From Olsenella_K sp050953285 (lineage in GTDB: Bacteria > Actinomycetota > Coriobacteriia > Coriobacteriales > Atopobiaceae): a stretch of DNA of 64,000 nucleotides. Under the pieces are notes generated by a model. The model was not told where the DNA came from. It worked only from the letters and a program-made list of their open reading frames with translations, and did not search any database. Numbering within the stretch: position 1 is the stretch's first letter; each line of letters opens with the position of its first letter. A program made the position numbers and the translations under genes. Shown in pieces: positions 1 to 9,873 of this stretch. Location: NCBI GenBank assembly GCA_050953285.1, contig JBMNMK010000001.1, positions 390,280-454,279 of the forward strand, written 5' to 3'.

Positions 1-31
1 CTACATTCAGACAGCAGAAGATGCGGAGTAG
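1..31 (+). CDS. atpB: ATP synthase subunit a, C-terminal end only (partial)
   Basis: The first bases read in frame as YIQTAEDAE followed by TAG at 29-31. A tyrosine-rich end of this kind suits the last residues of the membrane subunit a of F-type ATP synthase, which forms the proton half-channels against the c-ring. The identification rests mainly on position: atpB normally precedes atpE. The rest of the gene lies outside the window. Confidence 0.7.
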   Translation, partial: YIQTAEDAE

Positions 32-122
32 GGAAAGGCAACGCTTATTGGCACCTCGCGCACTATGCGCTCGTGTATAGCTAGAAAGAATCGTCTTAGG
101 ACGAATTTCAAAGGAGGAAATC

Positions 123-326
123 GTGGGTGCACTTGGAGTAATTGGTTATGGCCTCGGCGTCATTGGCGCAAGCATTGGTATTGGCCTCGCAGCATATGGA
201 GCAACCACGTCTATGGCGCGCCAACCTGAGGTGCAAAACCGTCTGTTTACGGTCTTCATCCTGGGTTCAGCATTCGTAGAGGCACTGGCTCTGATCGGCT
301 TCGTCGTTGCCCTGATCGTCAAGTAA
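123..326 (+). CDS. atpE: ATP synthase subunit c
   Basis: A 67-residue hairpin membrane protein that forms the rotating c-ring of F1Fo ATP synthase. Helix 1 is glycine-rich and ends in the polar loop ARQPE (residues 32-36). Helix 2 carries the ion-binding glutamate E53 in FVEALAL. The residues that make c-rings sodium-specific (a Gln in helix 1 and Ser/Thr just after the Glu) are absent (Ile and Ala instead), so protons are the likely coupling ion; that is inference. The start is GTG at 123 behind a strong AAAGGAGGAAA ribosome site at 110-120. It is the first complete gene of the atp operon here. Confidence 0.96.
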   Translation: MGALGVIGYGLGVIGASIGIGLAAYGATTSMARQPEVQNRLFTVFILGSAFVEALALIGFVVALIVK

Positions 327-357
327 GTACTCGTATACGATCAGTTGGGAGGCATGC

Positions 358-966
358 ATGAACAACCAGATCACAGCCGATAAGGGCGCTCTTGGCGCAG
401 CAGCTACGCTGACACTTATTGCTGCCGCTCATCCCGAGCTGGCATATGCGCAAGAGATTTCTGGCACAGACATTCTGCTGCCTAAGCTCTCAGAGTTCAT
501 CCCTGCAGCTATTGCCTTTGTCATTATCTGGGTTCTTCTCGCAAAATTTGCGTGGCCATCCATCGTTCAGATGATGGATGCCCGTGAGAACAAGATCAAA
601 AGTGACCTTGATGAGGCAGAGCGCCAGAGGAAAGAGGCTGCAGAGGCTGCGGCGGAAAGCAAGGAAAAGATCACCGAGGCAGAGCGCCAGGCAGAGCAGA
701 TCGTGGCAGATGCTAAGCGTGAAGCAGAGGCTCGCCGCACACAGATCCTGGATGAGGCTCAAAAGAGCGCAGGCGAGATCATTGCCAAGGCGCACAACGT
801 GGTTAACCTGGAGCGTCGCAAGGCCATGGTGGAGCTGTCTGATTCTGTGGTGGATCTTTCCGTGGAGATTGCCGGCAAGATCATCGGTGATTCTTTAGAC
901 GAGCAGAAGCAGCGTGAGATTGCAGAGAAGTACCTCGAGGAAGTTGGTAGCCTGAATGAGCGCTAA
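358..966 (+). CDS. atpF: ATP synthase subunit b, with signal-peptide-like N-terminus
   Basis: Peripheral stalk subunit b, 202 residues, longer than the usual 160-170. Residues 1-30 form an extra hydrophobic segment ending in AYAQE, which looks like a signal peptide with an AxA cleavage site. The normal membrane anchor follows at about residues 47-66, then a long charged coiled coil rich in Ala, Glu, Arg and Lys. Its 3' end overlaps the start of atpH by 11 bases, consistent with coupled translation. The extra N-terminal segment may set the protein's topology or be cleaved; the sequence alone cannot say. Confidence 0.95.
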   Translation: MNNQITADKGALGAAATLTLIAAAHPELAYAQEISGTDILLPKLSEFIPAAIAFVIIWVLLAKFAWPSIVQMMDARENKIKSDLDEAERQRKEAAEAAAESKEKITEAERQAEQIVADAKREAEARRTQILDEAQKSAGEIIAKAHNVVNLERRKAMVELSDSVVDLSVEIAGKIIGDSLDEQKQREIAEKYLEEVGSLNER

Positions 967-1425
967 GCGCATCGAGCAGAAGAAAGTTGAGGCCTATACC
1001 CGGGCCCTGCTCGAGGCCGCAAAGTCTGAAGGACGTGCGGCACGTGACCTCGAGCAGGTAAAACATGTGCTCAAGTTCTCTCCGGAGGTGCTTGAGACCA
1101 TCACTGCAATGCAGGACGAGGATGACTTTGACCTGCTCGACAAGGTATATAGCGAGTACAAAGACCTGGTCGATAAGAGCGATGACACCGTGTCGGTGGA
1201 CGTGACGACAGCTGTTCCTATGGACGACGAGCTGCGCGAGCGTGTCCGGGCAAAGTGCCGCGCTGAGTTTGACGCACCGGTATATCTTGTGGAGCACGTG
1301 GAGCCCTCCATTCTGGGCGGCATCATCCTCGAAGCAAGGGGCCACAGAAGGGATGCGTCAATCAAGGCGCAGCTGATCAACATCCGCAAGACCCTCTCTG
1401 CGGCGCAGCTAGGAGGTGTGGAAGA

Positions 1426-1429
<4 letters not shown>
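956..1429 (+). CDS. atpH: ATP synthase subunit delta
   Basis: Delta subunit (157 residues; about 175-180 is usual) that links the peripheral stalk to the F1 head. The N-terminal part is helical (AYTRALLEAAKSEGR) and the C-terminal part has the typical LGGIILEARGHRRDASIKAQL pattern, in which delta subunits usually read GG followed by a D-x-S motif. It overlaps atpF at its 5' end and atpA by four bases (GTGA) at its 3' end, so the three are probably translationally coupled. The identification rests on the C-terminal motif and on gene order. Confidence 0.93.
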
Positions 1430-3057
<1,628 letters not shown>

Positions 3058-3068
3058 GGTTTGATCTC

Positions 3069-3986
3069 ATGCCTAGTCTGAGAGAGATAAAAGGTCGCAT
3101 CAGTTCGGTTTCCAACACCTTGCAGGTGACGCGCACCATGGAGATGATCTCCACAGCGCGCATCCGCAAGGCGCTTGCCCGAGCACAGGCGGCCGCCCCC
3201 TACAAAGACGCCATTACGCTCATGCTGGCAAATGTTGCAGAAAGCGGCTATGCCTCAGAACATCCGCTGCTCATGACTCATGCCAAGACTGAGCGGGTGG
3301 TATTTCTGCTCATTGCGTCAGACAGAGGCATGGCAGGTGGCTTTAACGTGGCGCCGCAGCGTGAGGTTTTGCACAGGATAGAAGAGTTTCAGGCACAAGG
3401 CGTCAAGGCAGATGTGATTACCTGCGGCAAGAAGCCGACAGAGTTTTTCCACTACCGCGGCATCCAGCCGGTACTCTCATTTGAAGGCACCTCGTCTGAG
3501 CCCACGATGGATCAGGCTGACCGCATTGCGTCCTACCTGATGGATGGCTATGAGTCCGGCCAGATTGACCGCGTGATGATCTATTACTCCCATGCCAAAA
3601 ACAGGGTGGACCAGGCACAGGTGGTAGAGCAGCTCTTGCCCATCACGCACGACCAGCTCCTCATGCCCAACCGTCCGCGTACGCTTGAGGCCCTGAGCAA
3701 AATAGAGGGCGAGCAGTACCCGGATTTTGAATTTGATCCTTCTGCCGTGGAGGTTTTGGGCTACCTGTTGCCCGCCTATGTGCGCACGGTTATCTTCCAT
3801 GCGCTGCTTGATTCGGCAGCGGCAGAGCATGGGGCCAGGCGCCGTGCCATGAAGTCCGCTTCGGACAGCGCCGAAGACATCATCACCTCTCTCAGCAGAA
3901 CCTACAACCGTGAGCGCCAAGGCTCAATCACCACCGAACTCAACGAGATTGTGGCCGGTGCTTCCGCATTGGAGGAGAATAACTAA
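3069..3986 (+). CDS. atpG: ATP synthase subunit gamma
   Basis: Central rotor shaft of F1, 305 residues. The N-terminal helix signature (MPSLREIKGRISSV, then a TRTMEMISTARIRKA-type stretch) and the C-terminal helix (ARRRAMKSASDSAEDIITSL, then NRERQGSITTELNEIVAGA) are both typical. It starts 11 bases after the atpA stop. Its own TAA stop shares one base with the atpD start (TAATG). Confidence 0.97.
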   Translation: MPSLREIKGRISSVSNTLQVTRTMEMISTARIRKALARAQAAAPYKDAITLMLANVAESGYASEHPLLMTHAKTERVVFLLIASDRGMAGGFNVAPQREVLHRIEEFQAQGVKADVITCGKKPTEFFHYRGIQPVLSFEGTSSEPTMDQADRIASYLMDGYESGQIDRVMIYYSHAKNRVDQAQVVEQLLPITHDQLLMPNRPRTLEALSKIEGEQYPDFEFDPSAVEVLGYLLPAYVRTVIFHALLDSAAAEHGARRRAMKSASDSAEDIITSLSRTYNRERQGSITTELNEIVAGASALEENN

Positions 3987-5536
3987 TGTCAGATAAACAG
4001 ACAGAAGAGCAGTCGCCGCTTGAGCGTGCGGCCATGCGCCTTCTCAACAGAAGCGCTGGTACGGGCACCATTGTGCGCATCGTGGGCGCTGTTGTCGACG
4101 TGCGCTTTGACGGACAAGTGCCCGCTATCTATAACGCTCTTGAGGTGAGCGACCGCACGCCCATGGGTGAGGTCCACACCATTCTTGAGGTTGAGTCCCA
4201 GCTGCCGGGTGCCGTGGTGCGCACCGTCGCCATGTCTTCAACCGATGGCCTGCGCCGTGGTATGCGCGTGCGCGATACCGGCTCTCCTATGATGATGCCG
4301 GTAGGACCTGAGACGCTCGGCCGCGTATGGAACGTAATGGGCCAGCCCGTGGACGGAAAGCCTCTGCCTGAGGGCGTGCGCTACTATCCCATCCACCGTC
4401 CGGCTCCCGAGTTCAATGAGCTCACCACGCACACGGAGATCTTTGAGACGGGAATCAAAGCCATCGATCTTCTGGAGCCCTATGTGCGCGGCGGAAAGAC
4501 CGGCCTTTTTGGCGGCGCTGGCGTGGGCAAGACGGTTCTCATTCAGGAGCTCATCAACAACCTAGCGCAGGAGCACGGCGGCACCTCCGTCTTCACGGGC
4601 GTCGGCGAGCGCACGCGTGAGGGTACTGACCTGTATCTGGAGATGTCAGAGTCGGGCGTTATTGATAAGACCTGTCTGGTCTACGGACAGATGAATGAGC
4701 CACCAGGAGCTCGTCTGCGCGTGGGTCTGGCGGGCCTGACCACGGCAGAATACTTCCGTGACCAGGGCCAAGACGTTCTTCTGTTCATCGACAACATCTT
4801 CAGGTTCTCGCAGGCAGGCTCTGAGGTATCGGCGCTGCTTGGCCGTATGCCTTCAGCTGTCGGCTACCAGCCAACCCTTGCAACCGAGATGGGCGATCTC
4901 CAGGAGCGCATCACCTCGACCAAGGAGGGTTCCATCACGTCGGTGCAGGCGGTCTACGTGCCTGCAGACGACCTCACCGACCCGGCGCCTGCCACCACAT
5001 TTACGCACTTGGATGCACAGACAGTCCTTTCTCGCGCAATTACTGAGCTGGGCATTTATCCGGCAATCGACCCGCTGGCAAGCTCCAGCTCTGCGCTTGA
5101 CCCCGAGATCGTGGGTGAGGAGCACTATCGCGTGGCCGAGAAGGTCCAGGAGATTTTGCAGGAGTACTCTGACCTGCAAGACATCATTGCCATCCTGGGC
5201 ATGGACGAGCTTTCGGAGGAGCAGCAGCTGGTGGTTGCGCGTGCGCGTAAGATCCAGCAGTTCCTCTCGCAGAACTTCCATGTGGCCGAGAAGTTCACGG
5301 GAAATCCGGGCACGTATGTGCGTGTTAAGGATACCGTGCGCTCCTTTGCTGCCATTGTCGACGGCGAGTGTGATGACCTGCCTGAACAGGCGTTTCGCTA
5401 TGCGGGCACCATTGAGGACGTGCGTGAGCGCGCAAAGAAGATGGCGGCGCCCAAGGCTGCGGCCGCAGACGGTGCGGATGGCACTGAGGCCGCTGACGGC
5501 GCAGAGAATATGGGCGATACGGGCAGCGCGGAGTAA
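3986..5536 (+). CDS. atpD: ATP synthase subunit beta
   Basis: Catalytic subunit of F1, 516 residues. The P-loop is GGAGVGKTVL, followed by the GERTREG motif with its catalytic Glu and Arg, and the DELSEE segment near the C-terminus. It has two extensions: about 25 charged residues before the conserved GTIVRIVGAVVDVRF start, and about 30 Ala/Gly/Asp/Glu residues after the conserved C-terminal helices. The start shares a base with the atpG stop. A later start would remove the N-terminal extension, but no ATG with a good ribosome site is evident there. Confidence 0.98.
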   Translation: MSDKQTEEQSPLERAAMRLLNRSAGTGTIVRIVGAVVDVRFDGQVPAIYNALEVSDRTPMGEVHTILEVESQLPGAVVRTVAMSSTDGLRRGMRVRDTGSPMMMPVGPETLGRVWNVMGQPVDGKPLPEGVRYYPIHRPAPEFNELTTHTEIFETGIKAIDLLEPYVRGGKTGLFGGAGVGKTVLIQELINNLAQEHGGTSVFTGVGERTREGTDLYLEMSESGVIDKTCLVYGQMNEPPGARLRVGLAGLTTAEYFRDQGQDVLLFIDNIFRFSQAGSEVSALLGRMPSAVGYQPTLATEMGDLQERITSTKEGSITSVQAVYVPADDLTDPAPATTFTHLDAQTVLSRAITELGIYPAIDPLASSSSALDPEIVGEEHYRVAEKVQEILQEYSDLQDIIAILGMDELSEEQQLVVARARKIQQFLSQNFHVAEKFTGNPGTYVRVKDTVRSFAAIVDGECDDLPEQAFRYAGTIEDVRERAKKMAAPKAAAADGADGTEAADGAENMGDTGSAE

Positions 5537-5547
5537 AGGGGGACTCA

Positions 5548-5964
5548 ATGGCACAACTTGTTTGCCAGTTTGTCCGCCCCGACCGCGAGATCTACAAAGG
5601 TGCAGTTGCGTACCTCATCTTGCAGACAGCCTCAGGAGAGCTGGGCGTGTGGCCTGGTCACGCTCCTGAGATCTGCGCGCTGGGCGACGGTGTGGTACGC
5701 CTGCACTTCTTGGAGCGCCAAGGCGGCGGAGAGCTTGATGTTGTCATCTCGGGCGGCTATGCAGAAATCACCGGCGATGGTGTCATCATCTTGGCTGACC
5801 ATGCGCGCAGATGTGACGACATAGAGCCGGACGTGGTGATGGAGACGCGTGGCAAGGCCATTGATGCGCGTGACGAATTGCCGGAAGGCGATTCGAGAAG
5901 AGCGTATTTTGAAAACAAGATAAAATGGTGCAACCTGCTCCTCAAGCAGGTATCAGATAGCTAA
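5548..5964 (+). CDS. atpC: ATP synthase subunit epsilon
   Basis: The 138-residue epsilon subunit joins gamma to the c-ring and can inhibit ATP hydrolysis. The N-terminal beta-sandwich is clear: LVCQFVRPDREIYKGAV, then the family signature GELGVWPGHAPEIC. The C-terminal helical part is present but weakly conserved. It follows atpD by 11 bases and closes the operon, with murA only 23 bases further on, so read-through into murA is likely. Confidence 0.94.
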   Translation: MAQLVCQFVRPDREIYKGAVAYLILQTASGELGVWPGHAPEICALGDGVVRLHFLERQGGGELDVVISGGYAEITGDGVIILADHARRCDDIEPDVVMETRGKAIDARDELPEGDSRRAYFENKIKWCNLLLKQVSDS

Positions 5965-5987
5965 GGGCTCTGTGTTTCGGAGAATAC

Positions 5988-7265
5988 ATGGATGTAATTA
6001 AGGTCGAAGGCGGGTATCCACTTGTCGGCGAGGTGGTGGTTGAGGGCGCAAAGAACTCTGCACTCAAACTCATGGCCGCCACCATATTGGCTCCAGGCGT
6101 CAACGTCTTGAAGAATGTGCCCAACATTGCAGACGTACATGTGATGGGAAAAGTCCTCAAGTATTTGGGTGCCAAGGTCGATGTGTTAGGCGTGCATGAG
6201 CTGCGCATAGACACTTCCAACCTCAACAGCTGGGAAACGCCCTACCACCTGGTAGAGCAGATGCGCGCTTCCACCGCTGTCTTGGGTCCTTTGCTGGCAC
6301 GCTTTGGCAAGGCCATCGTTGCAATGCCGGGCGGCTGCAACATCGGGGCTAGGAAAATTGACATGCATATCCTGGGCCTTGAGGCTCTGGGCGTGACATT
6401 TGATATCAACCACGGAGACATCCATGCGTCTTGCCCCAACGGCATCCACGGTGCGACGGTGACCTTGGATTTTGCGAGCGTCGGAGCCACAGAAAACCTC
6501 ATCATGGCCTCGGTTCATGCTGAGGGCACCACCATCATAGATAACGCTGCGCGTGAGCCAGAGATTGTGGATTTGGCCAACATGCTCAACGAGATGGGCG
6601 CGCATATCAAAGGCGCCGGTTCGCCGGTGATTGAGATTGAAGGCGTCAAAGAACTTCATCCGGTAACCCACACGGTGGTGGGTGATCGTATTGAGGCAGG
6701 AACCTTCATTGCGATGGGCGCCATCTGTGGCTCTCCGGTTACGGTTAAGGGTTTTGACCCGCTGCATTTAGGGCTGGTTCTGCGCAAGTTTGAGCAGATG
6801 GGCATTACCATCGAGCGCGGCCAGAATTCTGTGCGCGTCTCACGTGAGCGTGAGCTTGCGCCCGTGGATATCCAGACGTTGCCGTTCCCCGGCTTTCCAA
6901 CAGACATGCAGTCACAGACCATGTGTCTTCTCGCCCTGGCCAAGGGTAACAGCATTGTGACGGAAAACGTGTTTGAAAACCGCTTCATGTTTGCCTCCGA
7001 ATTGGCACGTATGGGCTCTGAGATCGTGATCAAAGGGCACCATGCAGTGGTTCATGGGGTAGATCATTTCTCAGGTGCCGAGGTGAAGTCACCAGATCTG
7101 CGCGGCGGCGCAGCGCTGGTCATGGCAGGGCTGGTGGCCGATGGTGTAACAACGGTCTCTGCTGTCCACCATATTGACCGCGGCTATGAGTCGTTTGTGG
7201 ATAAGCTCATGAGACTTGGTGCTCACGTTTCGCGCGAGCAGGTCATGGAGGAAGAAGAGCTTTAG
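5988..7265 (+). CDS. murA: UDP-N-acetylglucosamine 1-carboxyvinyltransferase
   Basis: First committed step of peptidoglycan synthesis: it transfers enolpyruvate from PEP to UDP-GlcNAc in the cytoplasm. At 425 residues it has the normal length. The N-terminal substrate motif is AKNSALKLMAA. The catalytic loop MPGGCNIGARKID keeps the cysteine that fosfomycin modifies, so the protein has no built-in target resistance of the Cys-to-Asp type. It starts 23 bases after atpC; this pairing of atp operon and murA is familiar from Coriobacteriia. Confidence 0.97.
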   Translation: MDVIKVEGGYPLVGEVVVEGAKNSALKLMAATILAPGVNVLKNVPNIADVHVMGKVLKYLGAKVDVLGVHELRIDTSNLNSWETPYHLVEQMRASTAVLGPLLARFGKAIVAMPGGCNIGARKIDMHILGLEALGVTFDINHGDIHASCPNGIHGATVTLDFASVGATENLIMASVHAEGTTIIDNAAREPEIVDLANMLNEMGAHIKGAGSPVIEIEGVKELHPVTHTVVGDRIEAGTFIAMGAICGSPVTVKGFDPLHLGLVLRKFEQMGITIERGQNSVRVSRERELAPVDIQTLPFPGFPTDMQSQTMCLLALAKGNSIVTENVFENRFMFASELARMGSEIVIKGHHAVVHGVDHFSGAEVKSPDLRGGAALVMAGLVADGVTTVSAVHHIDRGYESFVDKLMRLGAHVSREQVMEEEEL

Positions 7266-7385
7266 TTCCTGGTGGTGGCGCAGCAAACTTTTCCGCCTGT
7301 GGCAACGCTGCGTGAATGATTTTGCAAACTGGGGTACAAAAGAAAGAAACAATCTTCAGGCTTGGCGCATGCCAGGCCTGAATGC

Positions 7386-7400
7386 GTACATGGTATGTAC
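7386..7400. promoter_or_regulatory. Perfect inverted repeat before the metal-regulator gene
   Basis: GTACAT-GGT-ATGTAC, a 6-3-6 inverted repeat, lies 7 bases before the AGGAAGG ribosome site of the DtxR/MntR-type gene. Its position suits an operator for self-regulation. It does not match any metal-regulator box known to me closely enough to name it. Confidence 0.4.
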
Positions 7401-7422
7401 TCACACCAGGAAGGATTTTGGT

Positions 7423-7848
7423 ATGCCCAAACTGGCAGAAGAGACGCGCCACGAGCTTTCGATGGCGAGTGAGGATTATCTGGAGTCCATCTATCGCATC
7501 ATGTGCGATAAGGATGAGTCAGATGAAGGTGTGCGCTCTGTGGATGTGGCAGAGCAGCTCAAGGTTTCCAAAGCAAGTGTCAACAAGGCGATCTCTACAC
7601 TCAAAGATGCTGGCATGGTGGAGCAGATGCGCTACGGTCGCGTGCGCCTGACGGAAGAGGGCGAGAAGTACGCGTCAAGAGTATGGAAGACGCACCGCAC
7701 CATCCGGGCGTTTTTGATCCATGATCTGGGGGTGGACGCAGAGGTGGCCAACCGTGAGGCATGCCTCATGGAGCACTATCTTTCAGCGGGCACCGTGTCG
7801 CTGTGGTGTAAATACCTGGAGAAACAGGGTTATAAGGTAGATGACTAG
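7423..7848 (+). CDS. DtxR/MntR-family metal-dependent transcription regulator
   Basis: A 141-residue repressor of the DtxR/MntR type: an N-terminal winged helix (about 10-75) and a metal-binding dimerisation domain, with no C-terminal SH3-like domain, as in MntR. Aligned by eye to Bacillus MntR, the ligands Asp8 and Glu11 (in EDYLESIY), His77 and Glu102-His103 (in MEHYLS) are kept, but Glu99 is Cys (EACLMEH), as in the iron sensor DtxR. Metal preference is therefore uncertain between Mn and Fe. The start at 7423 is chosen for the AGGAAGG site at 7408-7414; the frame stays open upstream, but without a ribosome site. Confidence 0.88.
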   Translation: MPKLAEETRHELSMASEDYLESIYRIMCDKDESDEGVRSVDVAEQLKVSKASVNKAISTLKDAGMVEQMRYGRVRLTEEGEKYASRVWKTHRTIRAFLIHDLGVDAEVANREACLMEHYLSAGTVSLWCKYLEKQGYKVDD

Positions 7849-8788
7849 CATGCGCGCAGACGGTGCGTATGGGGATGTTTTGCGCACAGATGGCGCCTAT
7901 CTGTCTGCGTGTGAGGCTAGTTGGCGCGCAGATTGCTTTGATGACGCACACGATGAGATGACGGCCAACCTAGGCCTGCATCTCCTGCAGCCCGGGGGCA
8001 TATGGGCATGTAGCGGGGATGTTTTTGCTGCAACACAGCTCCGTGTGACGTCTGATATGCCTGCCGCCGTCTGGAATGTGTGTGAGCCAGAGACGGTGGC
8101 GCTTGGCCAGCGCCTTTTTGCTGCGGCAGGTGCCCGCGTTTCTGTGTGCGCTACCGCCGGCTCAGATGCGTGGAGCATCCAACAAGCAGGGTGTGACATA
8201 TCGCAAAAGCAGCTGGCAGCGCGGGCCATTCGTGCCTGTGAGAGCGCGGGGCCTGTGGCTATTCTCGCCCGCTTTGACGCATCCGGCGTGCCAGATGACC
8301 AGCTGACAAAGGTTGCTGCTGAGCTGTTTGAAGAGTGTGCATGGGCGGGTGCGCATGGCTTTTTGGCGACATCTCTTTGCTGCGCGCGCCAGGCGCAGCT
8401 GGCGCTACTGGCGGCCAAGGCGGCAAATGAGCACCTGGCCATACGCCGTCCCATCATTCTTTCGTTTCGGGAGTTGCCAGAGGCAGATGAGGTTACGACG
8501 CTGCTTGGTGATGGGGCCGCAAGCGTCGGGCTCGACCATATGGATGCGCAGTGGCTCATGGCTCACCCAGATGCTGTCTCTCAGGTGCTGGGGGCGCGTG
8601 GCCGGTTTGGCTATCTGGAGCTTGTGGGTCTGCCGACCGCATGCCAAAAGCTTGCGCGGGAGCGTGAGGTGGAAGATGAGTTTGACCAGCTTGTGCAGAC
8701 AATCCGCCAGCTGCCTGTGGCTCTGGTGGCCACCGGCGCCAACATTTTGCCCGCTCAGCTGGCTGCACTTGCGGAGCTTTGGTCGTAA
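7841..8788 (+). CDS. Homocysteine S-methyltransferase-like protein, degenerate
   Basis: A 315-residue protein without a sure assignment. It opens with DGAYGDVL, resembling the DGAMGTML start of homocysteine-binding domains of MetH and BHMT, and continues with NLGLHLLQP where that family has its NLTRP element. A later stretch (FLATSLCCARQAQLALLAAK, then PIILSF) follows the TIM-barrel pattern ET..D..EA..A..A. The zinc-binding cysteines of the family (GxNC and GGCCG) are not where they should be, so methyltransferase activity is doubtful. It overlaps the metal-regulator gene by 8 bases and is probably co-transcribed with it. An alternative start is ATG at 7850. Confidence 0.5.
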   Translation: MTSMRADGAYGDVLRTDGAYLSACEASWRADCFDDAHDEMTANLGLHLLQPGGIWACSGDVFAATQLRVTSDMPAAVWNVCEPETVALGQRLFAAAGARVSVCATAGSDAWSIQQAGCDISQKQLAARAIRACESAGPVAILARFDASGVPDDQLTKVAAELFEECAWAGAHGFLATSLCCARQAQLALLAAKAANEHLAIRRPIILSFRELPEADEVTTLLGDGAASVGLDHMDAQWLMAHPDAVSQVLGARGRFGYLELVGLPTACQKLAREREVEDEFDQLVQTIRQLPVALVATGANILPAQLAALAELWS

Positions 8789-8953
8789 TATGGTGAGCTG
8801 TGAGGAGTTTTTGCCATCGGTGTAGCATGGGGCAACGTGTATGCTAAAGACGTTTCATCAGAGTGGTCAAGCCGCAAGGCTGTGCTTCGGGCAAAGTCAA
8901 TAAGTGCAAGGTCAAAGCTCGTACTGAGGAGCACGAGTCAGGAAGGATTTCAG

Positions 8954-9850
8954 ATGAAAGCAATTATTCCCGCCGCAGGTTTGGGCACGCGTTTTCTGCC
9001 TGCAACCAAGTGCACACCCAAAGAGCTGCTTCCTGTTCTTGACAAGCCGGTCATTCAGTATGTGGTGGAAGAGGCGCTTGAGCCTGACGACGTCGATGGC
9101 GTGATCATTGTCAATTCCCGCCTAAAGCCGCAGATGGAGACCTATTTCTCTGAGGACAAAGACTTCGAGAAGTACCTGTGCGATCACGGCAAAGATGAAC
9201 TGGCAAAAAAGGTGCATGATGCCGGTGAGCTGCCCGTTTCCTTTGTCTACCAGGATAACCCGCGCGGCCTGGGCCACGCCGTGTGGTGTGCCCACAGAGA
9301 AGTGGGAGATGAGCCATTCTTTGTTCTTCTCGGCGATTACTTTGTTCCGGACCGCCAGATGTGCGTCAACATGCAGAAGGTGTCCCGCGCGCATGGCGGC
9401 GCCTCGGTGATTGCGGTGGCGCCAGTGCCAGAAGACCAGGTCAGCCGCTATGGGATCATTGCGGGCGAATGCGTAGGCTCCCTTGAGGGGACCGATGCTG
9501 CGGGCGAACAAGAAGGCGCCGTGTGGAAGGTTTCTGGCCTGGTCGAGAAACCCGCGACGCAAGACGCGCCTTCGCACCTGTTCATTGTGGGCCGCTATCT
9601 GCTCTCTTCTCGGATCATGGACCTTCTGGCCACGCAGGGCGTGGGCGCCGGCGGAGAGATCCAGCTCACCGATGCCATGCAGCGCCTGCTGGAGAGTGAG
9701 GAGATGTATGCGCTGGTCGTGGACCCCAATGAGGGGTGCGATACCGGAACGCCTGCTGCGTGGGCGGCAACCAACGCACGCATGGCGCTGAGAGATCCCG
9801 CACAAGCCGCAGCGTTCAAAGAGGCGCTCGGCGACGCGCAGCTGTCGTAG
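8954..9850 (+). CDS. galU: UTP-glucose-1-phosphate uridylyltransferase
   Basis: Makes UDP-glucose from UTP and glucose 1-phosphate for envelope glycans and glycolipids. It has 298 residues, the normal GalU size. The nucleotide-binding start reads IIPAAGLGTRFLPATK, followed by PKELLPVLDKPVIQYVVEEA; the C-terminal GEIQLTDAMQ motif is also present. The start at 8954 follows AGGAAGGA at 8940-8946; the frame is open 39 codons further upstream but without family similarity. The next gene is a phosphohexomutase, which could supply its substrate. Confidence 0.95.
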   Translation: MKAIIPAAGLGTRFLPATKCTPKELLPVLDKPVIQYVVEEALEPDDVDGVIIVNSRLKPQMETYFSEDKDFEKYLCDHGKDELAKKVHDAGELPVSFVYQDNPRGLGHAVWCAHREVGDEPFFVLLGDYFVPDRQMCVNMQKVSRAHGGASVIAVAPVPEDQVSRYGIIAGECVGSLEGTDAAGEQEGAVWKVSGLVEKPATQDAPSHLFIVGRYLLSSRIMDLLATQGVGAGGEIQLTDAMQRLLESEEMYALVVDPNEGCDTGTPAAWAATNARMALRDPAQAAAFKEALGDAQLS

Positions 9851-9873
9851 CAACCACGACCCATGATCCACTC

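Noticed and set aside
4758..5669. A 303-codon plus-strand frame within atpD
   Set aside because: Arg/Ser-rich shadow translation of atpD in another frame, with no start signal.
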